The notes: generated by a model from the letters alone, not told the origin. Positions 22,131 through 32,590 are shown, counted from the stretch's first letter. The stretch: 64,000 nt of DNA from Planococcus citri (GCF_950023065.1 NC_088677.1:81927469-81991468); one strand, 5' to 3'. Made by a program: numbers and translations.

Positions 22131-22136
22131 GACGTT

Positions 22137-22249
22137 TTAGGCTTTTCCTTCTGAATCGCCAGGTTTTGTGGGAATTTTTGTGAAATTCGTCCGTATTTGA
22201 CTTAGGTAATATTCTAAAGTTTTTATCTATCTGTCAGCGTTGCCGTTAC
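22137..22249 (-). pseudogene. MDNE-family internal exon, paralogue of 3.5 kb
   Basis: Same acceptor and same frame as 3,469-3,608: NGNADR, a TAG stop, then TLEYYLSQIRTNFTKIPTKP and a terminal TAA after GKA. The in-frame TAG replaces a Glu codon of the 3.5-kb copy, so this copy is broken. Its upstream intron (CATGTAATGTATAG...AAAAGTGTTTTTATCAGCAT) and the fold-back element that follows are shared with 3.6-5.6 kb, so exon, intron and fold-back were duplicated together. Confidence 0.55.
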
Positions 22250-22316
22250 CTGAAATTATTATGATTTTTCATGTAATGTATAGTTTATGTTAAAAGTGTT
22301 TTTATCAGCATAGACT

Positions 22317-23620
22317 TTCTAACCCTCAAAAAAGCGATTCTGTAAATCAAATCGGGAATGTGAAATGTTTTGGGCGAAAAATGGGCTTACGGACGAGCTC
22401 TTGCTAAAAACCCAATATCCCCAGCGCTGGACCCGCTTATATTCGAGATTGCGGGGCCCAAATGGGGCCAATTTTGGGTCCGTACGTCATTCGAAGAATG
22501 TGTGGGGAAATTGCATTTTTTGGTAGTGTTGGTATCGTAGATAAGAAATGTGCAATTTCCCCAACCCCCCAGGCGCTTATTTTGGGCTCACCCCCCCCTC
22601 AAAATTTCGACTTTCCAATAAAAATTCATCAAAATACGAGAAATTAACACTTTTGGATGAAATTTTGTATACTAACTAATTAAGGCATGAAGAAATCATA
22701 TCCGCTGAGTTTTGGTTTTTGCAAGCCCCAGTTGGGGCTGCAGGAGCACCCCCCACCCCCAATTTCGAAGTTGGGGCAAATCGTCCATGTTGGTGTCGTT
22801 TTCATATGAAACGACCCTGCTGATGACGAATCTCAAGTGAGTTATGCAGCTGATCAAAGAAATCTGAATTTATGAAACTGTCATTATGTCTTGTTCACTG
22901 ATTTGTTTTTTTCTTTGTATTACGTGTTACCTATCGTTTTTTTGAATTTTGTAGGTATTCATTTGTATTTTTTCCATTCGTGGCTTTTTTTGTTACCATT
23001 CAGCATTGTTCTTATTACAAATTCTACAAAATATTCCGTCATTCGTTTCATTTTTGTTCAGTTTTTCATTACATTTTCACATGTGTTATCTTCTCATTTC
23101 AAATACTGAGTGGTGTAGTCTCAAATCTGACTTGATATTCGTCATCAGCATGGTCGTTTCATATGAAAACGACACCAACATCGGCGATTTGCCTCAACTT
23201 CAAAATTGGTGGTGGGGGTGCTCCTGCAGCCCCAACTGGGGCTTGCAAAAACCAAAACTCGCCGGATATGATTTCTTCAAGCCTTCATTAGTAGTTAGTA
23301 TACAAAATTTCATCCGAAAATGTTGATTTCTCGTATTTTAATGAATTTTTATTGGAAAGTTAAAATTTTGAAAGTGGGGTGAGCCTAAATTAAGTGCCTG
23401 GGCGGTTGGGGACATTGCATACTTTTCATCTACGATACCGACACTATTCAAAAATGCAATGTCCCCACACTCCCCTCAAATGATTTACGGACCCAAAATC
23501 GGCCACATTTGGGCCCCAATCTCGAAAAAAAGCGGGTCCAGCACTGGGGACATTGGGCTTTTAGCAAGAGCTTGTCCGTAAGCCCACTTTCTGCCCAAAA
23601 CATTTCACATTCCCGATTTG
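22317..23620. mobile_element. fold-back element, copy 2 with a different loop
   Basis: Left arm 22,317-22,845 and right arm about 23,108-23,620 match the arms of copy 1 (4.29-5.64 kb), including GACGAGCTCTTGCT, AGGCGCTTATTTTGGGCTC and GTCGTTTTCATATG at the inner end. The loop (22,846-23,107) shares nothing visible with that of copy 1. The right terminus stops about 20 bp short of the copy 1 end. Open frames are arm-derived. Confidence 0.75.
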
Positions 23621-23639
23621 ATTACTCCTTTTTTTTTCT

Positions 23640-23915
23640 TCGTGATCAGATCATTGCCAAAAAACTTCCTATAACAAAAATTGGGACAACACACCAAAAC
23701 AAAAAAATATAATTATGAATACAAAAAAAATACGTAATTATACACAAAAAAAATTTTTTAAAAATACAAATAAAACAATAAAACAAACACATAGCAAAAA
23801 ATCAAAAATCAAAGGAACAAAATAAAACATTTGTCACACACAAAATATACAAAAAAAATCTGAATGCAAAATTTTAAAAAAATAAATGAAAATAAAAAAC
23901 TAAAAATATATATCG
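23640..23915. other. A-rich stretch, nothing recognised
   Basis: Strongly A-rich (AAATACAAAA words). No gene. Confidence 0.5.
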
Positions 23916-23924
23916 CACCTCGGG

Positions 23925-25288
23925 AGTAATAAGGTAACATCTCAAAAAAGTGAAATTTTACAGGAGAGTGATTTTCTTTTTTTTCAAAACTTGATTCATT
24001 ATTTTTATCAAAACTTATAATTAATTGTGAGGAATCAATAGCACCTCATTTTAAAGATCTGCAGGTATCCTACCTTCATTTAGCATAAGAACACTTTGAA
24101 AAATAAAATCTTAAAGAGGAAATATTTCAATGTTTGGAAAACATTTTGAGTTATAACCTTTCATTAAAGTTATTGTGGAGGCGAAAGGAAGCGTCCAAAA
24201 AAATTTCATGTTTACAAAGTTGTAGATAATTAAATTTTTAATCGACATAATGTCGTTAGTTTTTTTCTATAGTGCTTAGTTTTTGAGTTTTTCTCAAAAA
24301 ACTAAAATTTCATCATACGTGCAAATTCATTTTTCTGAAAAGTGATCAATTTAAAAAAAAATTTCCATTTGGTACAAACCAATAAAAAATGCACTCCTTG
24401 TGACTATTTGTAACTGACAAACGTTCAAAACAATCAAAACTGTTTGTTAACACTTTGTATTGTACCAAATTTGCTCAAAAAAGGTGGAGTTTTTTGAGAT
24501 GTACCCTTAACAACTCCAAATGACTTGCAATGTTGTTGGGATTTTGGGTTAGGCCATTTGCGTTTTTTACAAGATCTAGATAATGTACCGAACTCAAAGT
24601 GTTATTTTTGGTTGAGGGGGGTCATACAAACCCCAAAAATGCAAAAATGTCAAAATCGATTTTTTTTTTAGATGTAACCTTATTACTCCCGAGGTGCGAA
24701 ATCTGTGAGGAAACTGTTTCAAGTGGTTTATTGAGCAGTTCTGGAGCCTCCAGTAGGTTTTTGAAACTTGAAATCCCCTCAAAATCTTATCAAATGCAAT
24801 GTTGGAAAGCCAAAATTCATTTTGCAAGCCAATTTTCAATAATTTACGAAGTCGACCGCAAGTGAATTTCGAGTCATTTTGGAGCCTCCAGCGACTTTTT
24901 GAAAATTACTGGACCCTCCAGTAGATTTTTGAAACGTCAAGATCTCACAAAATTTCATCAAATGGAGTTGTAAGGCCGAAACTTACTCTGCACTCCAATT
25001 TCAACACGCTATCGAGTTCACCTAACTGTCAGATGTAGAATCAAGCCCCAGGAGAGAAATTTTGGCGATTGAGTGCAGAAACGGTCCAAGTCCTAAGTCG
25101 CATTTGCTTAGGCAGCAACAGCACCGGCGCACGTGAATATTTTTCTTCCAAACTGTGCTAAAAATTGTGTCTTGGGGTCCTCTTTCAATGACTTCAAGCA
25201 TGTTCACCAAAAATTTTTGATTTTCGAATAAATCAGTTGAGAAATTACTTACTATGTATGTATGTACTTACCGTTCACGTTTTCCATT
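23925..25288. repeat. large duplicated segment, copy 2 (no TRAIP-like gene)
   Basis: Aligns with 11,019-11,154 joined directly to 13,235-14,662. The join near 24,050 reads GCACCTCATTTTAAAG, where the two source positions share TCATTT. It retains both inverted ends (TCGCACCTCGGGAGT at 23,925; complement ending about 24,703), CTGGAGCCTCCAG units and, at 25,272-25,288, the last 16 bp of an MDNE exon with its GTAAGT donor on the minus strand. Confidence 0.7.
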
Positions 25289-25374
25289 TCGTTAAAAAAA
25301 ACTCTTGTACTAGATGACCCAAAATCATGTACGTACTCTTCACTCGTGTGTAGTTAAGTTCGTATTCACAAGTA

Positions 25375-25455
25375 TACTGATGTTTTTCATCGGGTTACGG
25401 GTTGATCTTCATTTTTTCTGGGTAGGTCTGTACCAGTAGAGATTTAATGTTTTCA
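25375..25455 (-). promoter_or_regulatory. conserved leader block, third copy
   Basis: Contains GATGAAAAACATCAG and a frame ETIENIKSLLV, as at 3.4 and 15.2 kb. No MDNE start remains downstream; only a 16-bp exon end follows. Confidence 0.3.
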
Positions 25456-25791
25456 ATTGTCTCATTCGAAGTTCTAAAACCATTTCTTGAAAAATTTCTC
25501 AGAGCATATGCCTCAATTCTGTTTCATTCTCCTGAAATTTTTTCAATCGATGAATACTTTTTTGATTTCGAATTATAAAGTACACCATTCAAATCTTTTT
25601 GAAATGATAATATCAGTATGGCAAAATTAGTGTAACAGAGTTCGCAGAAATTCAGAAACAAATGAAAAAGTTTCTTAGGTACATACCACCTTTTCACAAA
25701 TAAGTTGATTCTTTTTAATTTTAATGAAATACAAAAGTGTAACTTTAAAACATGATTTTATTCAAACTACATTAAATCAAATAATTACAAA

Positions 25792-26310
25792 TTCAATCAA
25801 TCAATCAATCAATATTTATTAAAAACGATATTTCAAATTACAAAATACAAAATATCCCCCCCAATGCGCCATTGCGCGAGCGAGGGGGCCTCCATGGTAA
25901 CATTGTTCGACAGTAAATATTGAAATAAAATTTTACAAATTGGAGGAGGGGAAAAAACCGAGAAGAAAAACAAACAAAACAAAAATAGATAAGTAAATAA
26001 AAATAAATGAATGAATGAATTTAATACAAAGCTAAAAAGCTAAAAAATAATTACATCAGCTGATAATTTAGAAAATTGTGAAGGAACACATTGGTGAAAA
26101 CTGAAGTGAATGGATTTACTGGGGAATAACAGGACCCTACATAATATATTAAGAAAACAAAAACAGACAAAAATAAAAATAGAAATAGAAATAGACATGT
26201 GATGTAGTACTACCCAGTGGTCTATAGGGTGTTTTCGCTCTCCAGGAGCCATCGGATTGGACCAGTGCCAGCCGAGAGCCCAAACCTCTACTCATCACTG
26301 CATTAAACGC
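25792..26310 (-). mobile_element. 3' end of a LINE, minus strand
   Basis: On the minus strand the sequence ends in ATATTGATTGATTGATTGATTGA, a (TTGA)n tail at 25,792-25,820, preceded by GGAGGCCCCCTCGCTCGCGC and a long T-rich 3' region. A short tetranucleotide tail is typical of several LINE clades. The 70-codon frame at 26,040-26,252 may include the last ORF2 residues but shows no motif. Clade not assigned. Confidence 0.45.
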
Positions 26311-26314
26311 ATTT

Positions 26315-26790
26315 TTAGGGTCCAAAACACAAAGCAGAAGTTAATACTCAGTAATTTAGTTGGAAAATTGAGTTTCCAATGAGATTTTTTTCATATTCAT
26401 TAAAAATAGTCTCACAATGTCACAAACCTGTAATTTTTTTGCATTGACGTATTTACCCTCACACTTTTTTTAGCAATTAGGTATTATTTTGAAGAAGAAA
26501 AAAACATCACTTTCTATAACTTTTTGCGTTGCAAATACGGGTCTGACAAAAAATGTAATTATATGATGTGAACCAATTTCTGCAAAAAATGCAGGAAAAT
26601 GTGATTTTCGCAGTTAGTCAAGGCGGAAAATTGATATTTTTTTAAACTTAAATTCTACAAAAAGAAAAAAATTTGAATAAAAAAAATTGAAAAATTTTCA
26701 AAGCAGTTTTTAATTAAAAAAATATACCTATTTAAGCTGTAGGTACTTATCGCATAGGAAATTTGAGAAATTTTTTTGATTATGAAACAC
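26315..26790. other. intervening sequence, nothing recognised
   Basis: AT-rich, no gene or repeat recognised. Confidence 0.4.
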
Positions 26791-27072
26791 TGTTATAAAA
26801 GAGGGACATAAGAAGCTTTTAAGCTGTGGAGCTCGCGCCTTTGGGTCGCGCTCTCGTTCCTTACACACAGGTACCTACATTCGTCATTCATCCGGTCCTT
26901 TCTCCCTTCTAGGAACCTGCTATCTATTGTCCATCCATCCTGCATCTCTCTCTCTCTCTCGCGTCTCTTCTAGCGACTAGCCATACACATTGGTCTTAAG
27001 ATGTTACGAGTTTTAGTGTTAAAATAAACGTTTAAATGCACTGATCACTCGTATGTTTCAATGGTCGTAACA
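26791..27072 (+). mobile_element. possible solo LTR
   Basis: Starts TGTTATAAAAGAGG and ends GTCGTAACA, giving TGTTA/TAACA inverted ends. It contains a CT-rich microsatellite (26,944-26,961) and AAAATAAACG, a possible polyadenylation signal, 50 bp before the end. No flanking target duplication was seen, so it could be part of a longer decayed element. Confidence 0.35.
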
Positions 27073-27099
27073 AGAAGCCAGTACGCTTCAAAGCTAAAA

Positions 27100-27300
27100 G
27101 CTTCCTCCAAAACTTCACAAACATGGTCAAAAAGCATTTTTTGGCAACCTCTTTCTAGGTAGACTATGGATACCTTGGAATAGATACTGCATACATACCA
27201 TTGGGTACCTACATACTGGAGAAGTTTAATTGTTTAAATCATAATCTGAAGCTTTTTGAACTTTTTTCAGCTTTCAGCTTTCTTCAAAACATCAACACAT
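27100..27300. repeat. GAGCTTTTT/AACATGGTCAAAAAG repeat unit
   Basis: Matches the start of the array at 43,230-44,400 (CAAACATGGTCAAAAAG, TTTCTAGGTAGACTAT, CTGGAGAA, AAGCTTT). Single diverged unit. Confidence 0.5.
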
Positions 27301-27438
27301 AAAGAAAAAAAGTAAACCCTTATTTCAATGGCAAATTTCACGATGAACAATAATTTTCTACACAAATTAGTCGAAAACTTTATACTTATTCCGCATTTTG
27401 ACAAAATTCGAATAAAATCAATAAATTTACCTACTCAC

Positions 27439-27562
27439 GGCCCGAATCAATCCGACTCAATTTCGGATTCGTGGGTATTTTGCTAGGCGCCGTCCTTCGC
27501 CGGCTTAAATAATACTCAAGACTGTCTATAGCTATACCGTCTTCTTGGACTTCGTTGTCCAT
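27439..27562 (-). CDS. MDNE-family first exon, intact start and donor
   Basis: ATG at 27,562 opens MDNEVQEDGIAIDSLEYYLS, continuing RRRTAPSKIPTNPKLSRIDSG, and reaches a consensus donor GTGAGT after 27,439 without a stop. The intron that follows matches that of the 19.6-kb copy for about 150 bp (GGCAAATTTCACGA on the plus strand). Upstream is the fourth leader block (27,635-27,690). It appears to have lost about 18 bp near the 3' end, which shifts its final phase. Best preserved first exon in the window. The Arg/Lys/Ser core could bind nucleic acid or be modified, but that is speculation; the protein is unrecognised. Confidence 0.6.
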
Positions 27563-27825
27563 TTTTTAACTTTTAAGTAACCCTAACAAGTAATCAATCT
27601 AACTCATTTCGTTTTCATGTTACATTATATAGGGGTTGTGTAGGTCTAGGTACCAGTAGAGATTTAATATTTTTGATAATAATTTATAAACAACGGTACA
27701 ATTGTTATGGTTCATTACGAAATGTCTCACGCGTTTTTTTAAACATTTCGCAATTTTTTACAACCTCTTTCTCTCACGCTGCTTCATAATTAGTCATTTT
27801 CGATCAGATTAGATTAATTTAGATC

Positions 27826-29075
27826 AAAAATGGGGGAAACAATCAAAAACTTTACCAAATTGACCAAGAAAGCTGAAATTTGAGATATACCCTATTTTCG
27901 ACATGCCAAATCGATTGGAAACGGTTTCAACCCGTTTTGAGCAGTTCTGGAGCCTCGAGCAGATTTTTGAAACTCGAAATTCCCACAAAATTCCATCAAA
28001 TTGGAGTTGTGAAGCTGAAATTTATTCTAAAAACTAATTTCAATACGCTACGAAGTACTGCAGGTGAATTTCAAATCGTTTTGGAGTCTCCAACGACTTT
28101 TTGAAAATTCCTGAAACATCCAGCAGATTTTTGAAACTTTGAATTTTCACAAAATTTCATCAAATATGGAGATGGAAAGCTGAAATTTACTCTACACTGC
28201 AATTTTAACACCCTCTGAAGACGACTTCAGGTGGGTTCAAGTCATTTTAGAGCCTCCAGCGACTTTTTTGAAAATTACTGGAGCCTCCAGTAGATTTTTA
28301 AACCTTGAAATTTCCCCAAAATTTCATCAAACTGAGATGGAGAGTCGAAATTCATTCTGCAAACTAATTTCAATACGCTACGAAGTGGTCTGCTGGTGGA
28401 TTTCAAGTCGTTTTGGAGCCTCCAGCGACTTTTTGAAAGGTTGTATGGCGTTTTTTGGAAAATTGAAATTTTCTAAAAGTAGGTAGCTAAAAGCTTCAAA
28501 ATCATTTGAAACCACCACGTAGTCTGCGAAGTAAATTTCAGCTTGCCAACTCCATTTGATAAGTTAATGTTGCGGGAATTTCAAGTATCAAAAATCTACT
28601 GGAGGCTCCAGTAATTTTCAAAAAAGTCGCTGGAGGCTCTAAAATGACTTGAACCCACCTGAAGTCGTCTTCAGAGGGTGTTAAAATTGCAGTGTAGAGT
28701 AAATTTCAGCTTTCCATCTCCATTTGATGAAATTTTGTGAAAATTCAAAGTTTCAAAAATCTGCTGGATGCTTCAGGAATTTTCAAATAGTCGTCAGAGG
28801 CTCCAAAACGACTTGAAATTCGCCTACAATACTTCGTAGCGTATTGAAATTAGTTTTTAGAATAAATTTCAGCTTCACAACTCCAATTTGATGGAATTTT
28901 GTGGGAATTTCGAGTTTAAAAAATCTGCTGGAGGCTCCAGAACTGCTCAAAACGAGTTGAAACCGTTTCCAATCGATTTGGCATGTCGAAAATAGGATAT
29001 ATTCTAAATTTCAGCTTTCTCGGTCAATTTGGTAAAATTTTTGATTTTTGTCCTCATTTTTGGCCTAAATTGGAT
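27826..29075. repeat. 1.25-kb palindrome with CTGGAGCCTCCAG units
   Basis: Left half 27,826-28,440 is the inverted copy of 28,460-29,075, with scattered mismatches. Each arm has GACATGCCAAATCGATTGGAAAC at its outer part (in two conserved halves), CTGGAGCCTC units, and GTATTGAAATTAG segments. The centre near 28,450 holds GCGTTTTTTGGAAAATTG. Transcribed, it would form a long hairpin. Confidence 0.75.
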
Positions 29076-29390
29076 TTTCAAAAATTCACCAAAAATCGAA
29101 AAACGCACTTTAGCACTTATAATTTTGACAGGTGATAAATGTTTGCATGATCTTTCGATCTACCTTTGTAAGGATTGAAAAATTTCATGCAAGTCTGGAA
29201 CGCAAAATCTGCTATTTCGGCTGACCTGTCAATCAAAATGGCCGCCATTTTGTAAGTAAGGCCAACTTTTTTTTGGGCAAGTGAGCTTTAAAATGTTCTT
29301 TAGGATGTCCCCTTTAAGAAAAAAGTTGTCCCGGAATATCGGTGGTGGGGGGGGGGGGGGGTGCAATTACTCCTACTGTCATATGCCGGA

Positions 29391-29740
29391 CTATATGGTA
29401 GATTTCAAGGTGACAATCAGCCCTTTAAAGGAATTTTCAGTGATGAATTGTCCGGGAGAATGGGTTTTCCATAATATTAAGTAATCAATGAATGATGAAA
29501 TCATCTTGAAATTACAAATACAAAACAATAGGTAAATAAAGTAGTCAAAGCACAAAAATTAAAACAAAACTTGTCACTGAAACAGTGATTTGTTTACCTT
29601 ATATTCATCACTATCCATCCGTAGAGCTCCTTTACTACTTCTAGAGTTCATGGCTTTAATCAGAGAATTCATTTGACTAACAAATCGACAGGTACCCTTG
29701 ATCGGATCTTGAAAAATGTTTTTCAAAGATTCCAATGTAG
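29391..29740 (-). pseudogene. P-element-type transposase fragments
   Basis: Exon-like piece 29,740-29,598, with acceptor TTCCAG and donor AAG/GTAAAC, reads TLESLKNIFQDPIKG then TCRFVSQMNSLIKAMNSRSS. Downstream, a piece ending at TAG 29,391 reads ENSFKGLIVTLKSTI. A 'F-x-x-x-x-n-L-x-x-x-x-NSR' segment followed by 'GLxxxxxS' is characteristic of P/THAP9-like transposases (family memory, not searched). The two parts lie in plausible order and spacing, but the THAP DNA-binding domain and catalytic segments were not found. Probably a dead remnant; the assignment is tentative. Confidence 0.4.
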
Positions 29741-29893
29741 CTGGAATTTCCACAATAACCACACATAACACAGTTGGAATTTTGAGAATCAACATAACCA
29801 CGGCATTTACCTTCACCACTAAAATTTGAAAAATCAAAAATGTCATAATTAAATTAATAAATAAAATTCAAAAGCAGAAATCGCGAAAAGTAC

Positions 29894-29959
29894 TTACACG
29901 ACGAAAAAGTACGCGAGAAAGATAGACACGTGAAAATAATTAATTCGTTCATTATCCAT
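29894..29959 (-). pseudogene. MDNE-family 21-aa deletion copy
   Basis: ATG at 29,959 reads MDNE and passes directly into RINYFHVSIFLAYFFVV, then TAA at 29,894. Compared with the 55-aa frame at 14.9-15.05 kb, an in-frame stretch of about 35 residues containing the whole YLSRRR core is missing. Flanks on both sides (GAAAGATAGACA...GTGAAAATAATT; ATTTCGGATACGTAACAGTATG) match the 15-kb locus, so it is a true relative. Confidence 0.5.
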
Positions 29960-30101
29960 TTATTGTTATGTATGAAAAATTAAATTATTTCGGATACGTA
30001 ACAGTATGTAGTAGAGTCCGTGCAATTTATTTAGGCGACTGAGCGTTCAAAATCGCGTAAGCGGGAACCAACGAGAAGCTTTGTAGTCCAATCATTCAAA
30101 T

Positions 30102-31420
30102 TTAGGCCAAAAATGAGAAAAAAAATCAAAATTTTACCAAATTGAGATGAAAAGCTGAAATTTGGGACATACCCTATTTTCGACCTGCCAAATCGGTTGG
30201 AAACTATTTTAAACCGTTTTGAGCAGTTCTGGAGCCTCCAGCACATTTTCGAAACTTGAAATTTCCACAAAATTTAATCAAATGAAGTTGGAAAGCGGAA
30301 ATTCACGCTACAATCCAATTTATACACGTTATTAAGTCGACTTCTGGTGGGTTTGAGTCATACAACCTTTTGAAAATTCTTGAAGCCTCCAGTAGATTTT
30401 TGAAACTTGCAATTTTCTACAAAATTTCATCAATAGCAGTTGTTGAGCTAAAATTCATTCTGTAAACTGATTTTAATACGCTAGGGAGTCGACTGCAAGT
30501 AAATTTCAAGTCGATTTGGAGCCTCCAGCGATTTTTTGGAAATTACTGGAGCCTCCAGCAGATATTTCAATGCTCGAAATTTCTATAAAAATTAACCAAA
30601 CAGAGTTGGAAATCCAAAATTCACAGTATATTCCAATTTCAATACGTTATCAAGTCGACTGCAGGTTTTGGTTCAAGTGATTTTGGCGCCTCCACCGACA
30701 TTTCGAAAATTCCTAGAGCCTCCAACAGATTTTAGAACCTTGAAATTTCATAAGAAGCAGTTGGAAAACTAAAATTCACTCTGTAAACTAATTTCAGTAC
30801 GCTATAAAATCGACTACCGGTAGATTTCAAGTCGTTTTGTAGCCTCCAGCAACTTTTTGGTAACTAATTATCGAAGCCTGTAGCAGATTTTTCAATGCTC
30901 GAAATTTCCATAAAATTTTACTCAACAGAGACACCCCATTTTTGACATTACCATATTCTGAGGTGGATCACAAGCAGCTTCAATCCGTTTTGAAGTCTCC
31001 AGCAGATTTATTTTAGAAACTTCTGTTCTTCAAAAAATGCCACAAACTCTATCCCAATTAACTTTCGGCTTTCAAACTCCATTTGATTGAATTTTGTGGA
31101 AATTGCAAGTTTCAAAAATCTACTGGAGGCTCCAAGAATTTTCAAAAGGTTGTATGACTCAAACCCACCAGAAGTCGACTTAATAACGTGTATAAATTGG
31201 ATTGTAGCGTGAATTTCCGCTTTCCAACTTCATTTGATTAAATTTTGTGGAAATTCAAGTTTAGAAAATGTGCTGGAAGCTCCAGAACTGCTCAAAACGC
31301 TTTGAAATAGTTTCCAACCGATTTGGCAGGTCGAAAATAGGGTATGTCCCAAATTTCAGCTTTTTATCTCAATTTGGTAAAATTTTGATTTTTTCCCCTC
31401 ATTTTTGGCCTAAATTTGAT
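30102..31420. repeat. 1.3-kb palindrome with CTGGAGCCTCCAG units
   Basis: Arms of about 345 bp (30,102-30,446 and 31,075-31,420) are inverted copies containing CGACCTGCCAAATCGGTTGG and CTGGAGCCTCCAG. The 630-bp centre has further direct units (30,480-31,000). Related to the palindrome at 27.8 kb. Confidence 0.75.
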
Positions 31421-31454
31421 TTTTAAAAATTCACCAAAAATCGAAAAATATGTA

Positions 31455-31930
31455 TATTTCAACTGAACTGGTCATGCTTATAGGAAATTTGCTGTAGAAT
31501 AATTTCAGTCCAATAACTTTTTTCCTCCGACCCTTCATTTCGGCGATACAGCCAAAAAAACGTAAATTAACAAAGGTTAATGGCCTCTTGCAGGGGTAGC
31601 ATACAGGTTGCGGTGTGCAACTTTGGTCAAAATATTTTCGAGTGTACCGTGAATCGAGTTCACGTTCTAAATGGTCGATTTTCATTTTTTAAAACAATTT
31701 TCATAAAATTGACAACTTTACCCCCTCCTTAGTTAGGGTGAAATCGCCATTTTGGGAAAAACTGAACTGGTCATGATAATAGGAAATTTAACGTAGAATA
31801 ATATTATTTTGAACATTTTCCCTCTCGGACCCTTCATTTCGGCGATAAAGCCGAAAAACATGTTTCGGCAAAGGTTAATGACCTCTTGCGTGGGTAGCGG
31901 TCAAGTTGCGGGGTGCAACTTTTGATGGGT
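31455..31930. repeat. two direct 300-bp units (CATTTCGGCGATA)
   Basis: ACTGAACTGGTCATG...CCCTTCATTTCGGCGATA...GTTAATG-CCTCTTGC-GGGTAGC is repeated once with a spacing of about 305 bp. No coding potential. Confidence 0.6.
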
Positions 31931-32049
31931 TGTTTTAGAGACCAATCTGAACAAATAATGTGAAATTCAGCTTGCCCCCAATTTTTTCGAGATTCGACTA
32001 AAAATTTTGCTAAAATGACTGGACTATAATACCTAAACAACATCTTCCA

Positions 32050-32505
32050 ATAGTGTCAAATAGGAACCTGTAGTAATATCAATTTTCAAGTTTTTCGGAC
32101 TGGGTGTTTGGAAACTCAGTAGCAGGATGTATTTCATCTCAAAAAAAAAGAAATGAAAGGAATTATGAATGGGTAATTTCTGTCTTTTATGACTAATTAA
32201 AAACACAATGAAATATACATTATTGGCAAAACGAAAGAAAATGTTGGTGGGAGTTGGTAAAGTGGATAAAAAATGGTATAAAACTAAGTAGGTAGTCTAA
32301 ATAATAAAATTAAATGAGAATAATTCAACAAATAGGTATAAATATAAGTAAAATTGATAGATTGAGTATATTCAAGGTTTTAGTATTTCATTTTTAATAA
32401 AAATCTCATTTGCGGCTGATTTTGGCGACGTTTTTCTGTTCTTTCGTGTTATTTATGTTAATTTCACAATAAAATTAGTTGTGTATCATTAGAAAGCCAC
32501 GTTTT
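32050..32505. other. intervening AT-rich sequence
   Basis: No gene or repeat recognised. Confidence 0.4.
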
Positions 32506-32514
32506 AAAACACTC

Positions 32515-32590
32515 CCGGTGGCTACGTGTGTACAGAGATGGCTCGTCACGTCAAAGGTCATAGGTTCGAGTCCCGCAAGCGGCAAAAATT
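32515..32590 (+). other. tRNA-like sequence with Pol III B box
   Basis: GGTTCGAGTCC, a perfect B box, about 50 bp after an A-box-like TGGCTACGTGTG, followed by T-runs. The arms do not fold into a good cloverleaf, so this is a tRNA-derived repeat or tRNA relic and not a functional tRNA. Confidence 0.35.
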
